From: Flavobacterium sp. UBA6135
Lineage (GTDB): Bacteria > Bacteroidota > Bacteroidia > Flavobacteriales > Flavobacteriaceae
Length of the DNA: 64,000 bases
Assembly (NCBI RefSeq): GCF_002428305.1
Contig: NZ_DIVJ01000028.1
Coordinates: forward strand, 1 to 64,000
Reading direction: 5' to 3'
Below are positions 35,244 through 44,200 of this stretch, in pieces. Position numbers and translations under genes: made by a program. The number at the start of each line of letters is the position of its first letter. Position 1 is the stretch's first letter. The notes under the pieces are model-generated. The model searched no databases. It was given only the letters and a program-made list of their open reading frames with translations, and was not told the origin of the DNA.

Positions 35244-36392
35244 TCAATTTTTAACTAGCTTAACGGTTTGAGTAACATTATTTCCTGTGACTTTTGCTAA
35301 AAAAATTCCTTTTGAAAATGTTGAAGAATCAACCACTACTTCGTTAGAAGTAAATTGACTGGAAAAAATAGTTTTTCCGGTTAAATCACTAATTTCGATA
35401 CGATCAATTATTTCCTTGGGAGAAGAAAAGTTCCAAAAAGTGTTTGACGGATTTGGATATACTTTTATGTTTAGTAATTGATTTTCTGTAACACTTAACA
35501 CTTGCTGAAAATTGTAGGCTCCGGTAGTTCTATTAAATGTAATATTGTAATTACCCGCACTCGTTGGAATATCTGCTCCATTTTGAGTTCCGGTGCCGGA
35601 TGGAAAATCTGCACTTCCCCAATTTTTTGCCCATGAACCATTAGCTCTAAACTTTACTAAACCATTTACCAGCGAAACATTTTCTAGTGTAAAAGTTACA
35701 CCTCCATCATTAGTATTCAATGAAACATCAGTATCCCAACCTTGAGCACCACTTCCGATAAGCGTTACAGGCACTTGTACGAAAGTGTAATTTAATTGAT
35801 TATAATTGAAGGCAACATTATAAAAACCTGATGTCAATGGAATATCTGAACCACCAAGTATTGCAGTACCAGAGGGAAAAGTTGTTCCACCCCAATTAAC
35901 AGTCCAATTATTATCTTTTCTAAACTTTACATTGTTGGCCGTAAAATTATAATCATCTCTGGTGTATAAAACACCATCAAAAGTAGTTAATGGCAAACTT
36001 TCTGCCCATGCATTGAACCCGCCAATTATGCCTATATTATCATAAGTAGATTGAACGGCTGTAAAAGTGTAAGCACCTGTATTTTTATTAAACACTACAT
36101 TATAGGTTCCAGCCGGTACCGGAATATCTAGTCCATTTAATGTACCAGTTCCAGTAGGAAAACTAGTAGATCCCCAATTTGTTGTCCAAGCGTTATCTTT
36201 TCTGAATTTAGCTCCTCCTGTAACTGCAAAATTTTGAGCAGTTAAAGTATAGGTTATTCCATCAGTTGTATTCAAAGGAACATCAACCGACCAATTGGTA
36301 AACTGACCAATGATTGATATATTATCAAATTGTGCAAATACAATTGATAACTTAAAAACCATTAAGAAAGTAAAAAGTAATTTTTTAGTCAT
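35244..36392 (-). CDS. Secreted SusE/SusF-like repeat protein with T9SS sorting domain
   Basis: A 382-aa secreted protein with signal peptide (LLFTFLMVFKLSIVFAQ). Three homologous beta modules of about 95 residues follow (about 22-115, 116-205, 206-295). Each has KFR-x-[DN]-x-[AS]-W-x-x-NWG-x-x-x-FP-[ST]-GT and a closing YN[VI]xFN. These resemble the starch-binding SusE/SusF modules, where the Trp residues bind sugar. The end is a type IX secretion C-terminal domain (IKVYPNPSNTFWNF ... VKLVKN). It is probably surface-exposed alpha-glucan binding. A LacI-type operator lies upstream. Confidence 0.85.
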   Translation of the reverse strand: MTKKLLFTFLMVFKLSIVFAQFDNISIIGQFTNWSVDVPLNTTDGITYTLTAQNFAVTGGAKFRKDNAWTTNWGSTSFPTGTGTLNGLDIPVPAGTYNVVFNKNTGAYTFTAVQSTYDNIGIIGGFNAWAESLPLTTFDGVLYTRDDYNFTANNVKFRKDNNWTVNWGGTTFPSGTAILGGSDIPLTSGFYNVAFNYNQLNYTFVQVPVTLIGSGAQGWDTDVSLNTNDGGVTFTLENVSLVNGLVKFRANGSWAKNWGSADFPSGTGTQNGADIPTSAGNYNITFNRTTGAYNFQQVLSVTENQLLNIKVYPNPSNTFWNFSSPKEIIDRIEISDLTGKTIFSSQFTSNEVVVDSSTFSKGIFLAKVTGNNVTQTVKLVKN

Positions 36393-36556
36393 GACAAATA
36401 AATTAAGAGTTAGTAATCAAATGTAACTCACTTATAATCAATAACAAAAAGTAAAAAGTAGATTTGTTAATTATGTAAACTTTTAGGCTTTTATTACCTT
36501 TAATTATAAAAAAAATTGTAAAACTGAAATAAACGTAATTTTAATTCAATATTTCA

Positions 36557-36570
36557 CGAAAACGTTTTCG
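36557..36570 (-). promoter_or_regulatory. Perfect palindrome resembling a LacI-family operator
   Basis: CGAAAACGTTTTCG is a perfect 14-bp palindrome with the central CG typical of LacI/GalR-family operators. It lies between mazG and the starch-binding protein gene, about 165 bp upstream of the latter. No LacI-type gene is in the window, so the regulator is unknown. Confidence 0.5.
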
Positions 36571-36584
36571 TAAAGTGGTTTTAA

Positions 36585-37358
36585 TTAAAGTTTTTTTGCC
36601 TCTTCCCAAAATATATCCATTTCTGCCAAACTCATTTCTGAAAGAGGTTTTCCTAATTCTCCGGCTTTGCTTTCAAGATACATAAACCGTTTCATGAATT
36701 TTTTGTTGGTTCGCTCTAATGCATCTTCTGGATTGATTTTTAGAAACCTTGCATAATTAATCATTGAAAACAAGACATCCCCAAATTCGGATTCCATTTT
36801 CTCGAAGTTTCCTGACTTTACTTCTTCTTGTAATTCTGATAATTCTTCCTGCACTTTATCCCAAACTTGATGTGGTTCTTCCCAATCAAAACCAACGCCT
36901 TTCACTTTGTCTTGAATTCGGCTTGCTTTGACTAAAGCAGGTAAACTTTTCGGTACGCCTTCTAAAACAGATTTTTTTCCTTCTTTCAATTTTAGTTTTT
37001 CCCAGTTTTGTTTGACTTCTTCTTCATTGGCAACCACCACATCACCGTAAATATGAGGATGACGGTCAATCAATTTATCACAAATACTGTTGGCTACATC
37101 AGCAATATCAAAATCATTGGTTTCGCTTCCGATTTTGGCATAAAAAACAATATGCAACAACAAATCGCCTAACTCTTTTTTAATTTCCTGTAAATCGTTA
37201 TCCAAAATGGCATCGCCCAATTCATAGGTTTCTTCGATAGTAAGATGACGCAAACTTTCTAAGGTTTGCTTTTTATCCCACGGACATTTTTCTCGCAAAT
37301 CATCCATGATATCTAATAATCGTCCAAAAGCCTTGAGTTGATTTTCCCGTGTGTTCAT
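36585..37358 (-). CDS. mazG: Nucleoside triphosphate pyrophosphohydrolase MazG
   Basis: A 257-aa protein with two MazG helical domains, cleaving (d)NTPs to (d)NMP and pyrophosphate. The first holds LREKCPWDKKQTLESLRHLTIEE and the metal-binding ELGDLLLHIVFYAKIG; the second holds EFGDVLFSMINYARFL. Length fits the full-length E. coli-type MazG, which clears damaged nucleotides and affects ppGpp balance. Start ATG is at 37356-37358. Confidence 0.94.
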   Translation of the reverse strand: MNTRENQLKAFGRLLDIMDDLREKCPWDKKQTLESLRHLTIEETYELGDAILDNDLQEIKKELGDLLLHIVFYAKIGSETNDFDIADVANSICDKLIDRHPHIYGDVVVANEEEVKQNWEKLKLKEGKKSVLEGVPKSLPALVKASRIQDKVKGVGFDWEEPHQVWDKVQEELSELQEEVKSGNFEKMESEFGDVLFSMINYARFLKINPEDALERTNKKFMKRFMYLESKAGELGKPLSEMSLAEMDIFWEEAKKL

Positions 37359-37380
37359 GTAAGTTGAATTTGTGTAAAAA

Positions 37381-37408
37381 TAAAAAATCCTGCTCGAAAG
37401 CAGGATCC
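37381..37408 (-). terminator. Terminator after the DUF5606 gene
   Basis: ATCCTGCT pairs with AGCAGGAT around a four-base loop. On the minus strand the stem is followed by a T-rich run. Confidence 0.88.
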
Positions 37409-37430
37409 AACTTGTATTATTTTATAAACA

Positions 37431-37853
37431 TTATTCTGCCGGTTCTTCTTTCAAAGCTTCTTCCAAAACTTCAAGAGTGATTAAGCCTTTTGGTTGAAGT
37501 AAGTTGTACCAATTGATAATTTTTTTAATATCGGACGGATACACTCGCTCTTCATCAAAATCAGGCAATACTTCTCTAAAATAACCGGTTAACACTGCGT
37601 TATCTTCTTTATGAGAAATTGATGGACCTTCATTTTCTTTGGTTGCAATTGCTTTAAAAACTTGAGCTAATTTTATCTCTTCGTCATAAGTATAAACTGC
37701 AATTTCTGAAAGCAAACTTACGTTGCTTCGCATACCTACAGTTATTTTTTTTCCGTCTAACAATGATTCTGCTACAAAACCTGTACGTGTTTGTACTTTT
37801 AATTCAAATAATCCGGGTTTTCCTGAAATAGCTAATATTTTTTTTAAACTCAT
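37431..37853 (-). CDS. DUF5606 protein
   Basis: A 140-aa soluble protein. The N-terminal part has the family pattern LKKILAISGKPGLFELKVQT and FVAESLLDGKKITVGMRSNVSLLSEIAVYT, which recalls an SH3-like beta barrel. The C-terminus is helical and acidic. DUF5606 is restricted to Bacteroidota, nearly always next to def, and its function is not known. It follows def by 53 bp in the same orientation and is closed by a terminator. Confidence 0.9.
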   Translation of the reverse strand: MSLKKILAISGKPGLFELKVQTRTGFVAESLLDGKKITVGMRSNVSLLSEIAVYTYDEEIKLAQVFKAIATKENEGPSISHKEDNAVLTGYFREVLPDFDEERVYPSDIKKIINWYNLLQPKGLITLEVLEEALKEEPAE

Positions 37854-37906
37854 TTTTATTATTTTATATAATTTTTTATCATTTTATTTGTTGAAATTCA
37901 AAAAAG

Positions 37907-38497
37907 TTACCTGCCTTTCTTGTTGAAGAATTTCATTTTATAGTCGGCTCTAATTTTGCCTTCCATAATGTTTTGTAATCTTTTTTTAATTAAAGTTTTC
38001 TTTAATGTAGAAAGTTTGTCTGTAAACAAAATTCCTTCAATGTGATCGTATTCATGTTGAATAACTCTTGCGATTAAACCATCAAACACTTCTGTTTTTT
38101 TGACAAAATCTTCTTCACAGTATTCAATTGTAATTTGTCCTTTTCTATAAACATCTTCCCTTACATCAGGAATACTCAAGCAACCTTCATTAAAACCCCA
38201 CTCCTCGCCTTCTTCTTTCAGAATTTTGGCGTTAATAAATGTTTTTTTAAATGACTTTAATTGTTCTTTTTCTAATTCGTTCAAATCATCACTTTCACTG
38301 AATGGCTCTGTGTCAACAATAAACAATCTAATTGCCAAGCCAATTTGTGGAGCAGCTAGACCAACTCCATACGCATTATCCATAGTGTCATACATGTTGG
38401 CAATTAATTCTTTAAGATTAGGATATTCCGGAGAAATTTCCATTCCAACTTTTCTTAAAACAGGATCGCCATATCCAACTATTGGTAAAATCATCAA
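37907..38497 (-). CDS. def: Peptide deformylase
   Basis: A 196-aa metalloenzyme that removes the N-formyl group from new proteins. All three motifs are present: GVGLAAPQIG (about residues 44-53), EGCLSIP with the metal-binding Cys, and QHEYDHIEG with two metal-binding His and the catalytic Glu. Start is ATG at 38497 or the next codon, also ATG. It lies 97 bp downstream of ruvX. Confidence 0.96.
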   Translation of the reverse strand: MMILPIVGYGDPVLRKVGMEISPEYPNLKELIANMYDTMDNAYGVGLAAPQIGLAIRLFIVDTEPFSESDDLNELEKEQLKSFKKTFINAKILKEEGEEWGFNEGCLSIPDVREDVYRKGQITIEYCEEDFVKKTEVFDGLIARVIQHEYDHIEGILFTDKLSTLKKTLIKKRLQNIMEGKIRADYKMKFFNKKGR

Positions 38498-38594
38498 TTA
38501 GAAATTTATTGTGTTTAAAAACCCATTTCGGTTAAACCGGATGCAAAAGTAATAAAAGATTTCCTTTTTATATCGATTGAAATGATTTTGAAAA

Positions 38595-39011
38595 TTAAAA
38601 CATTTTGCGGGTTAAAAAATCCTGCAATAAAATTGTTGCTGCAATTTCATCAACTAATCCCTTATTTTGCCTTTGCTTTTTACTTAATCCACTAGCAATC
38701 ATGGTTTGAAAAGCCATCTTGGAAGTGAATCGTTCATCAACCCGAACAACTTTCATCTCCGGAAATTCTGTAGTAAAAGTTGCTACAAATTTTTCGATGA
38801 TTGGTGCACTTTCCGATGGCAAACCGTTCATTTGTTTGGGTTCTCCAATTAGAACTGTGGAAACATTTTCTTTTGAAAAATAGTTTTTTAAAAACGGAAT
38901 AACCGTTTCAGACGGAATTGTAGTTAATCCTGATGCAATAATTTGCAATTCATCAGTAACAGCTATTCCGGTTCGTTTGATTCCGTAATCTATGGCGAGG
39001 ATTCGAGGCAT
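38595..39011 (-). CDS. ruvX: Putative Holliday junction resolvase YqgF/RuvX
   Basis: A 138-aa RNase H-fold protein. The first strand carries ILAIDYGIKRTGIAVTD with the catalytic Asp, followed by GEPKQMNGLPSE and VDERFTSKMA with the second acidic site, and a C-terminal VDEIAATILLQDFL. Family members process Holliday junctions or pre-16S rRNA ends. Length is typical. Confidence 0.93.
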   Translation of the reverse strand: MPRILAIDYGIKRTGIAVTDELQIIASGLTTIPSETVIPFLKNYFSKENVSTVLIGEPKQMNGLPSESAPIIEKFVATFTTEFPEMKVVRVDERFTSKMAFQTMIASGLSKKQRQNKGLVDEIAATILLQDFLTRKMF

Positions 39012-39081
39012 TATTTTTTTGTAAAAGTACGTTTTTGAAAAGTATTTATAAAAAACCTCTTTTTCAAGAGGCTATATAAAT

Positions 39082-39966
39082 TTATTTAATTGCTTTAAAC
39101 CTTGCCAACGGAGCCATTCTGGCTTTATTTAGCGACATGTTTTCACCATTTAAACTGTAGTTGTCAACTTTTTCTATCATTTCAGCGAATTCTTGTTCGA
39201 TTGTCATGTCAGGGCAAGCCATCAAGGTTGATGCTCCTTTGGTGAATTTGATTAATGATTTTTCATCACCCAATACAAATCCGCCTATCATATTATTACA
39301 TCCCGCAAAAGCGGAATATCTACTGTCATTGTTCAGTTGAATAAACATTTCCTTTTTGTCATCATTGTTATTTACAACAGGTTTACCATTAAGTTCAACT
39401 AATCTCCATTTATTTTTAATCAAAGAAGTGTTTTCAATACTCTTAGGATGATAGGAAACATCTTTTATCATTATTGGTTCTGGTGGTAGCGGAGGTGGTA
39501 AAACGTTCACGTTTGACTTCTTTTGTAAAGTATATTTCTCAGTCAAATCACCTTCAATTTTATTTCCTTTTATATCCAATTGTTTTAAATAATTTTCTCC
39601 CACAAAATACTGATTGGGAGCATTTTCAATACCTTCTAAAATAATAGTATTTCCCTCATCATTCCAAACATATGCACCTCTAAATTCAGACTCCGTTTTA
39701 TTCTTTTTACCCAAATAGTTGGTGAATAAGACATAGTTTGATTCATCAATCCAAACAGTAATTTCAATTCCCTCGCAATCTGCACAGGGAACTACACCTT
39801 GATACATCCCAATATAATCCAAAGAATTTTTGGCGTTGTGCTCATCATTAACAACAATCCCTGAGGAGTCTGCTACGATTTCTTCGATTCTTTCTTCTTT
39901 TACTTTTTGAGTACAACTCACTATCAAAAGAGCGAATAAGAATAGAGATGTGTTTTTCGTTTTCAT
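39082..39966 (-). CDS. NlpE-like and META domain lipoprotein
   Basis: A 294-aa lipoprotein. The signal LFLFALLIVSC places the lipid Cys at about residue 18. An NlpE N-terminal domain (YIGMYQGVVPCADCEGIEIT, about 55-145) is followed by a Pro-rich linker (NVLPPPLPPEPI) and a META/HslJ-type domain (residues about 180-290) with WRLVELNGKPV and AFAGCNNMIGGF. It probably senses or buffers stress at the outer membrane. The start is ATG at 39964-39966; the longer frame would read through an inverted repeat. Confidence 0.88.
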   Translation of the reverse strand: MKTKNTSLFLFALLIVSCTQKVKEERIEEIVADSSGIVVNDEHNAKNSLDYIGMYQGVVPCADCEGIEITVWIDESNYVLFTNYLGKKNKTESEFRGAYVWNDEGNTIILEGIENAPNQYFVGENYLKQLDIKGNKIEGDLTEKYTLQKKSNVNVLPPPLPPEPIMIKDVSYHPKSIENTSLIKNKWRLVELNGKPVVNNNDDKKEMFIQLNNDSRYSAFAGCNNMIGGFVLGDEKSLIKFTKGASTLMACPDMTIEQEFAEMIEKVDNYSLNGENMSLNKARMAPLARFKAIK

Positions 39967-39986
39967 ACTAAATATCATTAGGTTCA

Positions 39987-40177
39987 ACCCGTTGGGTGTA
40001 ATTAAATTTTCAAATAATTTTACCACTAATTCACCAATTTTTTTGACTAATTATTCGATTAAATTCGAATTTTCATCAAAGATGAACAAATTATTGCATT
40101 TACTAAATTTATAATTTGTGAATTCGTGGCAAAAATATCCAGAATACTATTGAATTAAATAATTACACCCAACGGGT
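39987..40177. repeat. Outer inverted repeat pair of 18 bp
   Basis: ACCCGTTGGGTGTAATTA at 39987-40004 and its exact reverse complement at 40160-40177 enclose the 108-bp MITE-like element. ATTAGGTTCA occurs next to both arms, as a direct repeat (39977-39986 and 40178-40187). The nature of the outer pair is unknown. Confidence 0.8.
40023..40130. mobile_element. MITE-like element related to the GxxExxY cassette
   Basis: Left end CCACTAATTCACCAATT (40023-40039) and right end TAATTTGTGAATTCGTGGC (40112-40130) are imperfect inverted repeats of each other. The right end matches the right end of the GxxExxY cassette (46982-46998) over 17 bp. The inner word TTATTCGATTAAA (40051-40063) is also found inside that cassette (46944-46956). 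There is no coding sequence inside, so it looks like a gene-less deletion derivative. Confidence 0.7.
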
Positions 40178-40288
40178 ATTAGGTTCAATACAAATTTAGT
40201 TCATTTTGTTATTTATCTGTGTTAAGTTTACAAAAATCAAACCAAATTGTATCACGAAAAGATTTTATCTTTGTCAAAATTTTACACA

Positions 40289-41104
40289 ATGAACAATTTA
40301 CAACCTATCATAGAAAAAGCTTGGGAAAACAGAGCTTTATTGCAAGAAGAAACTACTATTGCTGCCATTAGAGAAGTCATTGAATTATTAGACAACGGAA
40401 AACTTCGTGTTGCTGAACCTAAAACTGATGGTTGGCAAGTAAACGAATGGGTAAAAAAAGCCGTAGTCATGTATTTCCCTATCCAAAAAATGGAAACCTG
40501 GGAAGCCGGTATTTTTGAATATCACGATAAAATTCCGTTGAAACATGGTTATGCTGAAAAAGGAATTCGTGTTGTGCCGAATGCTGTTGCCCGACACGGA
40601 GCTTATATTTCAAAAGGTGTAATTCTAATGCCAAGCTATGTAAACATTGGTGCTTATGTTGACGAAGGAACAATGGTTGACACTTGGGCTACTGTAGGAA
40701 GTTGTGCCCAAATTGGAAAAGACGTACATTTAAGTGGTGGTGTTGGAATTGGAGGCGTTTTAGAACCACTTCAAGCCGCACCTGTTATCATTGAAGATGG
40801 AGCTTTTATTGGTTCAAGATGTATTGTTGTGGAGGGCGTTCGAGTTGAAAAAGAAGCCGTACTGGGAGCAAACGTTGTTTTGACAGGATCCACTAAAATT
40901 ATTGATGTTACAGGTGAAACTCCAATTGAATACAAAGGTATTGTTCCCGCAAGATCAGTTGTGATTCCAGGAAGTTATACTAAAAAGTTTCCTGCCGGCG
41001 ATTTTCAAGTACCCTGTGCTTTGATTATTGGAACACGCAAACCATCGACAGACTTGAAGACAAGTTTAAATGATGCATTGAGAGAATATAACGTTGCGGT
41101 TTAA
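40289..41104 (+). CDS. dapD: Tetrahydrodipicolinate N-succinyltransferase
   Basis: Second step of the succinylase branch to diaminopimelate and lysine. The 271-aa protein has an N-terminal helical domain and a left-handed beta-helix of hexapeptide repeats (about 105-215), with MVDTWATVGSCAQIGKDVHL and GGVGIGGVLEPLQAAPVI, both diagnostic for DapD. ATG at 40289 is chosen because a -7 element TATCTTTG lies at 40266-40273. An upstream TTG frame would overlap it. Confidence 0.95.
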   Translation: MNNLQPIIEKAWENRALLQEETTIAAIREVIELLDNGKLRVAEPKTDGWQVNEWVKKAVVMYFPIQKMETWEAGIFEYHDKIPLKHGYAEKGIRVVPNAVARHGAYISKGVILMPSYVNIGAYVDEGTMVDTWATVGSCAQIGKDVHLSGGVGIGGVLEPLQAAPVIIEDGAFIGSRCIVVEGVRVEKEAVLGANVVLTGSTKIIDVTGETPIEYKGIVPARSVVIPGSYTKKFPAGDFQVPCALIIGTRKPSTDLKTSLNDALREYNVAV

Positions 41105-41112
41105 GTATATAG

Positions 41113-41160
41113 AAAAAATGTCTTAGTGTTTTTTTTAAAAATTTACTAAGACATTTTTTT
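41113..41160. terminator. Bidirectional terminator between dapD and the GT2 gene
   Basis: A perfect long stem, AAAAAATGTCTTAGT paired with ACTAAGACATTTTTT, around a 16-base loop. It serves convergent transcription. Confidence 0.9.
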
Positions 41161-41972
41161 TAATTCTTATTAATCCCAAAAGGAGTCCATTTGATTTTCT
41201 TATTGCGAACCTCTTTTCTGATGGCAAGATTAGCCGCTAAAGATTCCGGAGTTTTATATCCTCTTGCATGATCAAGATGTAAAACAATAGCTTTATGTCT
41301 GATTTGTTTTCCTTTTATACCATAGTTTTCTAGCCGTTCGCCAAATTCTCTATCAGGCCCACCATATTTCATGCGTTCATCGTAACCATTAATAGCTATC
41401 ATATCTTCTTTAAATCCTGAAGAATTACAATTATTAAATGAAGGTGTTGTAGGTGAAATTACATCTAATACAGTGGCAAGAAAATTACTTGCACCCAATT
41501 TTAATTTATTCGATAAATTTAATTTTTCAATTGAAGAAAGCCATTTAACATTAAAACAAATGTTAGATAAAATGTCTTCTTTAGCAATTTTTTTACTTGC
41601 TTTCATTCCTAGTTTGCAATAACCTCCTGACAAAAACCTTCCCTTTTCTGCATATTTTACATGAACTTCAACAAAATCCTTTCTCGGAATACAATCACCA
41701 TCAGTCATAATAATGTATTCGTATTTTGCATCAGGAATAGCTACATTCAAAATTTCTTGTCTACGATATCCTAAATCTTCATGCCACAAATGACGTAATG
41801 GAACCGGATAATTTAGAGCATATTTATCAATTAATTCTTTTGTTGATTCTCTTGAACCATCATCAGCAATTATAACTTCAAAGTCATTATAAGTTTGATT
41901 ACTATAGCCTATTAGTACTTTTTCTAACCATTCTTCGGCATTATAGGTGCTAACTATTACAGATACTTGCAT
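41160..41972 (-). CDS. Family 2 glycosyltransferase
   Basis: A 270-aa GT-A enzyme. It has SVIVSTYNAEEWLEKVLIGY, IIADDGSRESTKELI, the DXD-like MTDGDCIPRKDF, and a C-terminal galactosyltransferase-like part with MKYGGPDREFGERL. That fits the group of GT2 enzymes with a Glyco_transf_7C end. No membrane segments are present, so it is a cytosolic enzyme using a nucleotide sugar for surface glycan or LPS. It stands apart from the divergent Stealth gene. Confidence 0.88.
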   Translation of the reverse strand: MQVSVIVSTYNAEEWLEKVLIGYSNQTYNDFEVIIADDGSRESTKELIDKYALNYPVPLRHLWHEDLGYRRQEILNVAIPDAKYEYIIMTDGDCIPRKDFVEVHVKYAEKGRFLSGGYCKLGMKASKKIAKEDILSNICFNVKWLSSIEKLNLSNKLKLGASNFLATVLDVISPTTPSFNNCNSSGFKEDMIAINGYDERMKYGGPDREFGERLENYGIKGKQIRHKAIVLHLDHARGYKTPESLAANLAIRKEVRNKKIKWTPFGINKN

Positions 41973-42168
41973 TTATAAAAAAATTAATTGCTACAAAATT
42001 ACATTTATTTTTTTGGCATTCTACATACATTTTAATTTAAATTCTTTCCTTTGAAATTAATAGAGAGGTTTGTATTGAAAAATGTATTGGTGTATAGTTT
42101 TGATTATATTTGAAGTCAATTAAAATCTAGAATCAATTAAATTTTTCGTATTATAAAATACAATTGAA

Positions 42169-43137
42169 ATGACTGATAAAAAAAATAAAGCTTTTGATAT
42201 TGATGCGGTAATTACTTGGGTTGATGGGAATGATGAAAATCACATTAACAAGCTTTCTCAATATGTTGAAAATAAATCTTCATTAAAATCTAAGGGATTT
42301 TTAACTCGTTTTTATCAAGTTAACGAGATTGAATTTTGTATTAAATCCATCAAAAAATATGCTCCTTATGTTCGTAATATTTATGTTGTAACAGACAATC
42401 AAACGCCTGATTTTTTAAAAAACAATAATGATTTTAAAAATGTTAACATTGTGGATCACAAAATCATTTTCAAAGGTTATGAGGATTTTTTACCCGTTTT
42501 TAATAGTAATTCTATTGAAACAATGATTGGTCGAATTCCAAATCTAGCAGAACATTTTATCTATTTTAATGATGATATGTTATTGATAAATGAAACAAAA
42601 CCCTCAGATTTTTTTTCTGAAGAAGGTTTGCCAATTTTAAGAGGACGATGGACAAATTATGAGTCAGAAAAACTAAAAAAGTTTCTAGAATCAGTTGGAT
42701 TAAAGAAAAAAAGAATTTCAAAATTAGGTTATAAAAAAGCTCAAGAAAACATTGCTAGAATTTTAAAATTTAAAAAATATTTAAAAGTAAGTCACACTCC
42801 TTTTTCCATGAGAAAATCAATCATAAATGATTTCTTAGAGAAAAATGAAAAGGTATTACTAAACAATATTAAATATAGATTCAGAGATCCATCCTATTTT
42901 ATGATTCAATCTTTGGCTGCACATTTAGAAATTCTGAATAAGAGTTTTGTATTGCAGAAAAACTTTCAACTACTCCATTTTGGTTCTTCAGACAAACCCC
43001 TATTTTGGATAAAACTAAAACTGAATTCCATTCAAAACAAGAAAGAAAAATTGTTTTTGAACATACAAAGTTTGGATTTATATCCTGAAAAAAAACTGAA
43101 CTATATTTTAAATTGGTTAATAAAACACATGTCATAA
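42169..43137 (+). CDS. Stealth-family glycan phosphotransferase
   Basis: A 322-aa member of the Stealth family, enzymes that join sugar 1-phosphates into cell-surface polysaccharide. Conserved region 1 is IDAVITWVDGNDENH (residues 11-25). Region 2 contains YQVNEIEFCIKSIKKYAPYV, IYVVTDNQTP and IPNLAEHFIYFNDDMLLIN. Regions 3-4 appear shorter. It is a cytosolic enzyme. It opens a small cluster with a GT2, an LPS kinase and a rhamnosyltransferase-like gene, so a surface phosphoglycan is the likely product. Confidence 0.85.
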   Translation: MTDKKNKAFDIDAVITWVDGNDENHINKLSQYVENKSSLKSKGFLTRFYQVNEIEFCIKSIKKYAPYVRNIYVVTDNQTPDFLKNNNDFKNVNIVDHKIIFKGYEDFLPVFNSNSIETMIGRIPNLAEHFIYFNDDMLLINETKPSDFFSEEGLPILRGRWTNYESEKLKKFLESVGLKKKRISKLGYKKAQENIARILKFKKYLKVSHTPFSMRKSIINDFLEKNEKVLLNNIKYRFRDPSYFMIQSLAAHLEILNKSFVLQKNFQLLHFGSSDKPLFWIKLKLNSIQNKKEKLFLNIQSLDLYPEKKLNYILNWLIKHMS

Positions 43138-43420
43138 ATCAATCTAAAAATTTTAAAAAAACTTAAGTTTAATTTTACTACTTTGCGATAACATTTCAAA
43201 TTTGTCTGGTATAATTGAATAATTTCAAAATAATTAAAAATTTTAACCTCTAACTATTTGTTTATTAAGCATAAATAAAATCATTAAAACTAATTATTCA
43301 TGCAATCATCATAAACAATCCATACAGTTTTATGAATAACTTTTTTAATTCAGACTCATTTTTTGACCATTTCATTTCAACAACAGTAACCAAAAACAGT
43401 TGCTTTATATTTAGTATTTA

Positions 43421-44200
43421 ATGACATCTAGTTTGAAAAATAAAATATCTGTATTAATAATTACTTTAAACGAAGAAGCTCATATGAAGGAGCTTTTGAG
43501 TGATTTAACCTTTGCTGAAGAAGTAATTGTTGTTGATTCATTCAGTACAGATAAAACAAAAGAAATTTGTCTCTCCTTTGAAAATGTAAAATTTATTGAA
43601 CACAAATTCGAGAATTACACTTCTCAACGAAACGTTGCTTTAGATTTGGCCACTCATTCATGGGTTTTATTTTTAGATGCAGATGAAAGAATCACACCCA
43701 GGTTAAAAGATGAAATTCTTCATACTATATCGTTAGAAAATACTGCTGATGCCTATTTTTTCTTAAGAAAGTTTATGTTTCAAAATAAGCCGTTGCATTT
43801 TAGTGGCTGGCAGACAGACAAAAACATTCGTTTGTTTAAAAAAGAAAAAGCAAGATATATTGAAGGAAGATTAGTTCATGAAAAACTAAAAGTTGATGGA
43901 ACAGTTGCTGTTTTAAAAAACAAATTAATTCATTATTCTTATTTGAATTATGAAACGTATAAATCTAAAATGGTTAACTATGGTAGATTGAAAGCGAAAG
44001 AATTATTTGCAAAAAATGTGAAACCTAATTTTTTTCACTTTTATATAAAACCAGCTTACAAGTTTTTTAATAGCTATTTTATCCGATTAGGTATTTTAGA
44101 TGGAAAAAAAGGCATCATAATCTGTTACCTCAATGCTTTGAGCGTTTATGTCAGATATCCTGAATTGGACAGATTAATTAAAAAAAAAGAGACTAATTAA
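43421..44200 (+). CDS. Family 2 glycosyltransferase, WaaE/KdtX type
   Basis: A 259-aa GT2 protein with ISVLIITLNEEAHMKELLSD, EEVIVVDSFSTDKTKEICL, the WVLFLDADERITPRLK DXD-like site and the late FHFYIKPAYKFFNSYFIRLG, all typical of the WaaE/KdtX subgroup that adds a hexose to the LPS inner core. The stop codon overlaps that of the convergent LPS kinase gene by four bases. Confidence 0.88.
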   Translation: MTSSLKNKISVLIITLNEEAHMKELLSDLTFAEEVIVVDSFSTDKTKEICLSFENVKFIEHKFENYTSQRNVALDLATHSWVLFLDADERITPRLKDEILHTISLENTADAYFFLRKFMFQNKPLHFSGWQTDKNIRLFKKEKARYIEGRLVHEKLKVDGTVAVLKNKLIHYSYLNYETYKSKMVNYGRLKAKELFAKNVKPNFFHFYIKPAYKFFNSYFIRLGILDGKKGIIICYLNALSVYVRYPELDRLIKKKETN

